64,000 nucleotides of DNA, taken from Yoonia sp. I 8.24. Its GTDB lineage: Bacteria; Pseudomonadota; Alphaproteobacteria; Rhodobacterales; Rhodobacteraceae. The stretch spans positions 310,001 to 374,000 of the forward strand of contig NZ_JACXGQ010000005.1 of the NCBI RefSeq assembly GCF_022096995.1, given 5' to 3'. The position numbers and the translations under genes are program-made. The first letter of the stretch is position 1, and each line of letters opens with the position of its first letter. The notes below the pieces were generated by a model that saw nothing but the letters and a program-made list of their open reading frames with translations, did no database searches and was not told where the DNA came from. Below are positions 58,067-64,000 of this stretch, piece by piece.

Positions 58067-59399
58067 GGGTAAGCCCTTCAACCAATAGCGACGGCACGAC
58101 GCGCGACAGATGCCCGCGCCCATCGTTGGCCGGGATAATCGACATCAGCATATCGCGCAGGTTCCCAGCGACGGTACATTCGTTCACCGCATAGGTGATT
58201 TCGCCGTTTTCAACCCAAAACCCGGATGCCCCTCGCGAATAATCGCCTGTATTGGGGTTAATCGTAGACCCGATCATTGATGTCACTAACAGCCCGGTGC
58301 CCATCTGTTTGATCAGATCATCGCGGCTTTGCGTGCCTTGGGTCAGACTAACATTTGTTAGGCTTGGGTCGGGTGGTGCGCCTGTGCCACGCGCCGCGTT
58401 CGCCGTGCTTTGCAGCCCCAGTTTGCGGGCCGTCGCAAGATCAAGGGTCCAGCCTGTTAACATCCCGTCATCTACGATTGCGCGCTGCGAAGTTGGTAGC
58501 CCTTCGGCGTCAAAGAGCTTGGATCCAGTCACACGGGCACGGTGTGGGTCTTCGATCACTGACAGCCCTTTGGGCAAAACCTGTTCGCCCAAAGCATCGC
58601 GCAGCCAGCTCGACCCCCGTGCGATCATCATACCATTGGTGGCTTGCAATAAGTGACCGATCAAGCCGCTTGCGATCCGTTCGTCGAACAAAACGGGGTA
58701 GGCCCCGGTTTTGGGTTTGCGTGCGCCCGCGCGTTCGACGGCACGTGCCGCGGCGATTGTGCCGATCTCATCGGCGTCACGCAGGTCTGTGTAAAACACG
58801 CGGCTGTCATAGTCATAGTCACGTTCCATCGCAGCGCCTGTGCCGCTAATTGCGACACATGACAGGCCGCTATCGGTCCGGGCATAACCGGCAGAAAACC
58901 CATTGCTGGCGGCCAGATGGATGCGGCGGCGGCTATAGCCTGCCGAGGCTGATTGCACTTGACTGATGTCCTGGTTGCGCAGGGCTGCGGCTTCGGCGCG
59001 TGCGGCGGCGTCTTGCAGTGCTGCGGGGCTTGGTTCGTCGCTTGGATCAAACAGTTCAAGCCGCGCAGTTTCTAAATCGGTCGCCAGTTGTGCTGCGTCG
59101 GCTAGCCCTGCATAGGGGTCTTCGGGGGCTTCTTTGGCCATGGCGACCGCGCGTACGGCGACTTGCACCAGCGTATCAGGTTTGGTGTCGGATGAGGACA
59201 CGCAGGCTTGGCGCTGGCCAACCAGAACCCGCAGCCCAATATCCACGCCCTCGGACCGTTCCGCATGTTCAAGCGCGCCTGCACGCACGTCAATAGAAAC
59301 GGATGTGCCATCCACTGCAATTGCATCGGCGCTATCCGCGCCTGCGCGGCGGGCGGCATCCAAAAGCTGCTGGGTCAGATTGGATAGTGGCTGGGTCAT
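58053..59399 (-). CDS. pmbA: TldD/PmbA-family protein
   Basis: A 448-residue member of the TldD/PmbA family (PmbA/TldE). In E. coli, TldD and TldE mature microcin B17 and cleave unfolded peptides; the metal ligands are in TldD, and the PmbA partner lacks the HExxxH motif, which I also do not see here. Conserved regions include FSAGYARTDSGLSCVA, TGSKLFDAEGLPTSQRAIVD and STINPNTGDYSRGASGFWVE. AAAGGA before ATG 59399. A TldD partner is not in the window. Confidence 0.92.
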   Translation of the reverse strand: MTQPLSNLTQQLLDAARRAGADSADAIAVDGTSVSIDVRAGALEHAERSEGVDIGLRVLVGQRQACVSSSDTKPDTLVQVAVRAVAMAKEAPEDPYAGLADAAQLATDLETARLELFDPSDEPSPAALQDAAARAEAAALRNQDISQVQSASAGYSRRRIHLAASNGFSAGYARTDSGLSCVAISGTGAAMERDYDYDSRVFYTDLRDADEIGTIAAARAVERAGARKPKTGAYPVLFDERIASGLIGHLLQATNGMMIARGSSWLRDALGEQVLPKGLSVIEDPHRARVTGSKLFDAEGLPTSQRAIVDDGMLTGWTLDLATARKLGLQSTANAARGTGAPPDPSLTNVSLTQGTQSRDDLIKQMGTGLLVTSMIGSTINPNTGDYSRGASGFWVENGEITYAVNECTVAGNLRDMLMSIIPANDGRGHLSRVVPSLLVEGLTLAGD

Positions 59400-59451
59400 G
59401 GGCAATCCTTTGTTCCCCATGACCTAATGTGCCGAACCATATGCTGCAAGC

Positions 59452-60984
59452 CTATCTGACCCGTTCGCCATTCACATGCACGCTGCCGGCATCGTCGATT
59501 TCGACAGACGTGGTTAACGTGCCGTTACCATCATCGCGCGAGAACATACCGAGCCCCATGCGCATGCCAAAGGCTTCGTCGGCATTTAGCAGTTCCAAGG
59601 CGATCAGATTATCAAGCAACGCATGCACGCCCGTCATTGTTGCACCGGCAGCACCCGTTGGACGCGGCATACCATCAAACGTATCAAGATCAGTCATGTC
59701 GAAGGTAAATGCGCCCGTCGATGCCAGCGATGCCCCAGCACCAGATATATCAAATGCATCAATCCGCAGGTCGTGCAATTCGACCGGGGTTTGTTGGATC
59801 ATCAGCTCGTTTTCGATGTTCAGGAAATCAAGCCATTCAACGTTGTAGGTAAGGCCAGCTGAAAGGTCGATGTTCATATCCAACGGATCACGAGAAAGGA
59901 CCTGATCGGGATCGAACATAGCCCAAGTATTTTCTGAAACTGTGAGGTCATCAAAGCCAATGTGATAGCGCGCGGTTTGGGCCGTGTCCGACTTGAGCAG
60001 CGGGACGAGAATGTCAGCAACCGTGGCACCAACCACAATATCGATCTCGCCGGGAATCCCGGCCATCTGGGTTGCTTGGGTTTCCTGAACTGAAATTTCA
60101 CACCCATCGCCGCTTCCGGCAAACGCTAACCCTTGATCTGAAAGGCCAAAATTATAGATCGCTGGCCCGCAACGGTGTGAAAGCGACATGAACATCTGAC
60201 CGTTTGCCATCGTGACCTGCTCTGCCTGTGCAAATTCTGTTGTTTGCGTGCTTTGCATGAACATCCCCGCGCGCAATGCAGGGGCAAGGTTCAACAGATC
60301 AAACCCTTCGGCAGGGATCGCGGAGCTTGCGGATACTTGTGAGCGGCCGATCGTGTTTGTGTTGGTTGATTGACCTTCGCCAAAATCTGTCATGGCTTCA
60401 TATGTCATTGGTTCCATGACATATTCAGAGCTGATCGTGATCATTTCGCCTTCGGTGACGGTTGAAACGACCGTATGCCCGCCGCTGTTGATGGTGACGC
60501 CGAAAACCATTTCGGCGACATCGGGAACTATAGACGCCGAAGTCAAGGACGCGGTTCCGGCGCCCGCGACGCTTTCATATGTGATCGCGCCCGGTTCGCC
60601 GCTGGCCGTCATCTGCATGTCAGATTGCTGCACGTTCATTGTGGCTTGAATCGGTTCTGACCGGATAAGTGGTATTACCGCCATCACCGTGTAATCCATA
60701 GATTTTGGCAAGGTCATTGTGACGGTGCCGTCTGCCGCGTCCACCATCGTCATAGGTGGCACGCTGACAGAAATTTCACCAAACCCCATCGGCAAGGCAT
60801 AGGTCATCACCATATCGTTGACGAATACGGTCGATCCTTCTCGGACGCGATCCGCAGAGACCTGCAACCCAAAAGCGGTATAAAGCGCGTTTTGGTTCGC
60901 CCAGACATCATCTGCGGTGATGTCTGCAATTGCGGGGGTGCCAAAGATGGCGAGCATGGTGGGTAGGGCAATACGGTATGTCAC
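59452..60984 (-). CDS. Exported DUF2125 family protein, copy 1
   Basis: A 510-residue exported protein with a signal peptide ending near residue 20 (TPAIADI) and an all-beta-like body rich in Thr, Ser and Met. It is a divergent paralogue of the next gene, with the same N-terminal DITADDVWANQNALY and C-terminal FDMTDLDTFDGMPRPTG and VHVNGERVR patterns. Function unknown (DUF2125). GTG 60984 with AAAGGA seven bases upstream is the probable start. A terminator lies between it and copy 2. Confidence 0.75.
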   Translation of the reverse strand: MTYRIALPTMLAIFGTPAIADITADDVWANQNALYTAFGLQVSADRVREGSTVFVNDMVMTYALPMGFGEISVSVPPMTMVDAADGTVTMTLPKSMDYTVMAVIPLIRSEPIQATMNVQQSDMQMTASGEPGAITYESVAGAGTASLTSASIVPDVAEMVFGVTINSGGHTVVSTVTEGEMITISSEYVMEPMTYEAMTDFGEGQSTNTNTIGRSQVSASSAIPAEGFDLLNLAPALRAGMFMQSTQTTEFAQAEQVTMANGQMFMSLSHRCGPAIYNFGLSDQGLAFAGSGDGCEISVQETQATQMAGIPGEIDIVVGATVADILVPLLKSDTAQTARYHIGFDDLTVSENTWAMFDPDQVLSRDPLDMNIDLSAGLTYNVEWLDFLNIENELMIQQTPVELHDLRIDAFDISGAGASLASTGAFTFDMTDLDTFDGMPRPTGAAGATMTGVHALLDNLIALELLNADEAFGMRMGLGMFSRDDGNGTLTTSVEIDDAGSVHVNGERVR

Positions 60985-61008
60985 GAATAATCCTTTGGTC
61001 TGCAAACG

Positions 61009-61043
61009 AAAAAGGGCGCGTCGGTTGCCCGACGCGCCCTTTC
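61009..61043 (-). terminator. Terminator between the DUF2125 genes
   Basis: GGGCGCGTCGG and CCGACGCGCCC form a perfect 11-bp stem with loop TTGC; on the coding (minus) strand five Ts follow. It separates the two paralogues, so they are independently terminated, although the downstream one may still receive read-through. Confidence 0.88.
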
Positions 61044-61060
61044 AAATGCAACTATGGCGC

Positions 61061-62560
61061 TTATTTCACGCGCTGTCCATTGACAAGAACATGACCTTCG
61101 CCGTTGACCTCTAGAGAGGTTTCAAGCTGATCTTCGCCCGTGGTTTGGGCAAACATGCCGATCATCATGCGCGGCCCCATGACCTGCTCTTCTGGGACCA
61201 GACCCATTGCGATCAGGTTATCAATCAGTTGGTTCAAGCCGTTGACCTTAATGGCGGCTTCACCTTCGGGGCGTGGCATCGGCGCAAATGTCTGCGTGTC
61301 GGTTGGGTCAAACGTAAAATCGCCGGAACCCGTCACAGCGGCACCCGCAACCGAAACATTCAATGTATCAAGCGACAATGTGTTCAGCTCGAACGGCAGT
61401 TCGCCATATTCCAGCGAGTCTTGTTCTTCGGGGTTCATCATGTTGATCATTGGCTGGGCTGTCCCAGACAAACCGATCTGCAAAGTGGCCGGATCGCGCG
61501 GCAGGATGTTGCCCGGGTCGATCATACCCCAGATCATTTCATTGATCGCCATATCGATCAGGTCGATGCTCATACGGAAGTCTTCCGGCGCGTCAGATTT
61601 GCCCAGCGGCATCTCAAAGCCAATACCGTATTCCGCGAACGAAAGCTCGATTGGGAACGGTACCTCGGAGCCGGTCGCAGAAATAGCGACGTCCTTGGCC
61701 GATACGTCATAGGCAATCGCAGCATTGCTTGCAGAGATCGCAAAGTTGGCAGCGCCCATGGTAGCGGAACCCGCCAATTGGTCGCCTTCTGCGTTGACGT
61801 CAAAAATATAGTCGGCACCTTCAACGGTATACCCGCCATCAACAGCAAACCCATCCGCGAACAGCATCTCAGGGTTTTCAAAATCTGCGTCCAGTGGCAA
61901 GGCAACTGTGGCGTCCAAATTCATGCCCGTGATTTTACCGCCGCCAGTAATGTATTCGCCGTTCCCGCCGGGTAGCTGGATATCAACAAGCATATCCATC
62001 GAAGCAATATTCATGTCGTAGTCGACGGTCATCAGCGCGTCTTTGACGGTGGTATAGTTGCCAGACAGGTCATTCAAAACGATTTGCGCATCGCCGGTAA
62101 AGGTCATGTCGCCATCAACAACGTCTTTGAGAGCGATCGCAATGCTATCAGCAGTCATTTCGTAGTTCATCGCATCGACATCGCCGGAAACGATCATTTC
62201 AAGGCCGGAATTGGTCGCTTCCAAATTGATCTCTACGTTACTTTCAGGGCTGAAAGTGATGGGATAGGATTCAGACATCGTAATAATGACGTTTCCACCG
62301 TCTTCGGTGAAACGAATTTCATCGATGGTGTAGCTGGTGCTTATCTCTGGCGCAGCCGTGCTGACAGACAGGCCGGACACAACCAGCGTGTCGCCGGACA
62401 TTTCTTCTGAGCCTACCGTAATATCGGCGGCCGCATACATGCCCATCTGTTCTTGCCAGCTATCCCAGACCTCTTGAGCTGTGACATCAGCGTGGGCGGC
62501 GCCACCGGCAACCAATGCCGCGATGCAGACGGCGCTGCGCATTTTCATTGAATGGTTCAT
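61061..62560 (-). CDS. Exported DUF2125 family protein, copy 2
   Basis: A 499-residue exported protein (signal peptide to about residue 25, GGAAHADV) with the DUF2125 pattern: TAQEVWDSWQEQMGMY near the start, FDPTDTQTFAPMPRPEG and VLVNGQRVK near the end. Acidic, lacking Cys. Clear paralogue of copy 1 but better conserved with the family. ATG 62560 with AAGGGA upstream. Possibly an outer-membrane-associated or periplasmic protein; no function known. Confidence 0.82.
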   Translation of the reverse strand: MNHSMKMRSAVCIAALVAGGAAHADVTAQEVWDSWQEQMGMYAAADITVGSEEMSGDTLVVSGLSVSTAAPEISTSYTIDEIRFTEDGGNVIITMSESYPITFSPESNVEINLEATNSGLEMIVSGDVDAMNYEMTADSIAIALKDVVDGDMTFTGDAQIVLNDLSGNYTTVKDALMTVDYDMNIASMDMLVDIQLPGGNGEYITGGGKITGMNLDATVALPLDADFENPEMLFADGFAVDGGYTVEGADYIFDVNAEGDQLAGSATMGAANFAISASNAAIAYDVSAKDVAISATGSEVPFPIELSFAEYGIGFEMPLGKSDAPEDFRMSIDLIDMAINEMIWGMIDPGNILPRDPATLQIGLSGTAQPMINMMNPEEQDSLEYGELPFELNTLSLDTLNVSVAGAAVTGSGDFTFDPTDTQTFAPMPRPEGEAAIKVNGLNQLIDNLIAMGLVPEEQVMGPRMMIGMFAQTTGEDQLETSLEVNGEGHVLVNGQRVK

Positions 62561-62678
62561 TCCAAATTCCCTTCGGTTAAATACATCCCGATTCTTGTGT
62601 GGCACGATTGAGTCGTGTCAGTGTTCGGGTATTGCGCTATAACCTAATCATCAAAGTTGCTTACCGAAAGGGATCGGC

Positions 62679-63437
62679 ATGAAAAATCTGGATTTGGTCG
62701 GGAAAACCTTACTGATTACGGGCGCAAGTCGGGGTATTGGCGCCGCGACCGCGCGTGAATTCGCCGCTCGCGGTGCGAATGTGGCGCTTGTTGCGCGTAG
62801 CATCGATGAAATTGCCGTTATTGCCGGCGAAATTGGTGAAAAGGCGCTCGCGATCCCTTGTGACGTATCGCGCCATGCAGAAGTTGAAGCTGCTGTAAAC
62901 GCCACGGCACAGACGTTTGGTGGGCTGGATATTTTGATCAATAATGCCGGTGTCGTTGATCCCATCGGTGATCTTGCCGATGTTGACCCAGAGGCCTGGG
63001 GACGGACGATTGATATTAATCTTAAGGGTGTCATGTACGGAATGCGCGCCGCACTCCCCGGTATGATCGCCCAAGGGCATGGTACAATCATCAATGTCTC
63101 ATCAGGGGCCGCGCATGGGCCGGTTGAAGGTTGGACCGCTTATTGCAGCTCTAAGGCCGCAGCTTATATGCTGACCCGGGGCGCTGATCTTGAAAATCGC
63201 GCGAAAGGTATTCGTATTATGGGGTTGTCCCCGGGGACCGTCGCCACCCAGATGCAGCGCGAAATCAAGGCTTCGGGCATCAATGCAGTCAGTCAGCTTG
63301 ACTGGTCTGATCATATCCCGCCTGAATGGCCTGCGAAGACGCTTGCGTGGATGTGTTCACCCGCCGCGGATGCTTACATGGGGCTTGATGTCAGTTTGCG
63401 TGAACAAACCATTCGTGAACAGGTCGGACTTGTATGA
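62679..63437 (+). CDS. SDR-family oxidoreductase
   Basis: A 252-residue short-chain dehydrogenase: NAD(P) motif TGASRGIG (about residues 14-21), NNAG, and catalytic Ser...Tyr-x3-Lys in WTAYCSSKAA. Substrate unknown; the coupled enoyl-CoA hydratase gene (ATGA overlap) suggests hydroxyacyl-CoA or a related substrate. Confidence 0.9.
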   Translation: MKNLDLVGKTLLITGASRGIGAATAREFAARGANVALVARSIDEIAVIAGEIGEKALAIPCDVSRHAEVEAAVNATAQTFGGLDILINNAGVVDPIGDLADVDPEAWGRTIDINLKGVMYGMRAALPGMIAQGHGTIINVSSGAAHGPVEGWTAYCSSKAAAYMLTRGADLENRAKGIRIMGLSPGTVATQMQREIKASGINAVSQLDWSDHIPPEWPAKTLAWMCSPAADAYMGLDVSLREQTIREQVGLV

Positions 63438-64000
63438 TCCAGTGTGAAGTATCGGGCAACCTGTGGCGCGTAACCATTAATCGTCCTGAAAAAGCCGGTG
63501 CGCTGACCCGCGATATGCTCATTGAGCTGGCCGAAATCGCAGAGCGGGCAACAGCGGCGAAAGTTGTCGTTTTTGGCGGAACAGGCACTGTTTTTAGCGC
63601 TGGCGCTGATCTTGATCAGGCGCGCGCTGGGCTTGCAGTTGATCCGGTGTGGCAGCGATTGTCACATGCGGTTGCCGCTTTGCCCGGCCTGACGATTGCC
63701 GCGCTGAATGGCACCGCTGCTGGCGGGGCGATGGGGTTGGTCTTGGCTTGTGATTTACGCATTGCGGTTCCTCAAGCCAAATTTTTCTACCCTGTGATGA
63801 AGCTTGGGTATCTTCCGCAGGCATCCGATCCTGGCCGATTGACTGCATTGGTCGGGCCGTCGCGTGCAAAGATGATCCTGATGGCGGGGCAAAAGATATT
63901 GGCCGAAGAGGCGCTGCAATGGGGGCTCATTGATCGTATTGTCCCCTTAGACGATTTGTCGGCGCAGGTTGATCAATTGACGCAGGATGTGATGCATGCT
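63434..64000 (+). CDS. Enoyl-CoA hydratase/isomerase family protein (partial)
   Basis: The first 189 residues of a crotonase-fold protein are visible; the rest lies beyond the window. INRPEKAGALTRDM, the oxyanion-hole segments FSAGADLDQ and NGTAAGGAMGLVLACD, and YPVMKLGYLPQ are typical, but the usual catalytic Glu positions are not certain, so hydratase or isomerase activity cannot be assigned. Its ATG overlaps the SDR stop (ATGA). Confidence 0.88.
   Translation, partial: MIQCEVSGNLWRVTINRPEKAGALTRDMLIELAEIAERATAAKVVVFGGTGTVFSAGADLDQARAGLAVDPVWQRLSHAVAALPGLTIAALNGTAAGGAMGLVLACDLRIAVPQAKFFYPVMKLGYLPQASDPGRLTALVGPSRAKMILMAGQKILAEEALQWGLIDRIVPLDDLSAQVDQLTQDVMHA

Overview
The window reads as the chromosome of a marine alphaproteobacterium of the Rhodobacterales (Roseobacter group). 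The evidence is gene content rather than any marker: a CcrM-type GANTC methyltransferase, the tsaD/hemD/mitofilin-like/HemY neighbourhood, a smoEFGK-mtlK polyol operon, DUF2125, DUF4170 and DciA-like genes, ATGA-type gene overlaps and FNR/Dnr-type TTGAC-N4-RTCAA boxes. Genus cannot be decided from the sequence alone. One tRNA gene is present (Arg, anticodon CCT). I see no CRISPR array, rRNA, prophage or intact insertion sequence.

Layout. 1-4.0 kb: tsaD (cut by the window edge) divergent from hemD, a mitofilin-like membrane protein and HemY. 4.0-12.7 kb: polyol catabolism. A GntR regulator and PfkB kinase run left; a LacI-type regulator and the ABC transporter/mannitol dehydrogenase operon run right. 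The divergent region carries two GntR-type operators and CG-centred LacI-type palindromes. 12.9-19.0 kb: phosphoglucomutase, a LysR regulator divergent from DUF2218/ferric-reductase-like/GST genes, and small stress proteins. 19.0-32.2 kb: a low-oxygen block. PHA synthase, a FabI, a MaoC-phosphotransacetylase fusion, acetate kinase, phasin and a frameshifted universal stress protein run left, and a complete N-type ATPase operon (atpDCQRBEFAG) runs right. Both halves diverge from one FNR-type box, and a second box precedes phasin.

32.3-40.8 kb is the least familiar part. It encodes a seven-helix membrane protein, a dicluster ferredoxin, a six-helix haem-b-type membrane protein and a Tat-exported flavoprotein. 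These are followed by two secreted DUF1566 (Lcl-domain) proteins, a secreted ricin-B-like protein and a membrane-anchored AraC regulator. FNR-like boxes sit upstream of both ends. I infer an extracytoplasmic electron-transfer system of unknown substrate; this is the best candidate for an undescribed system. A decayed ABC-2 permease lies in the middle.

40.9-49.4 kb: tRNA-Arg, a second LacI-type regulator, a hemerythrin-like protein, then a group of envelope proteins (PilJ-type sensor domain, PstS-OmpA fusion, membrane-anchored winged-helix protein, small secreted proteins), then rnhB and ccrM. 49.5-64 kb: DUF3500 protein with a HupE-like N-terminal domain, AlkB-like monooxygenase, mutY, DciA-like and DsbA-like proteins, lpxK-waaA-DUF4170-cysQ-like-pmbA, two tandem DUF2125 proteins, and an SDR followed by an enoyl-CoA hydratase that runs off the window.

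All family assignments come from reading translated motifs and from memory of the families; no database search was run.
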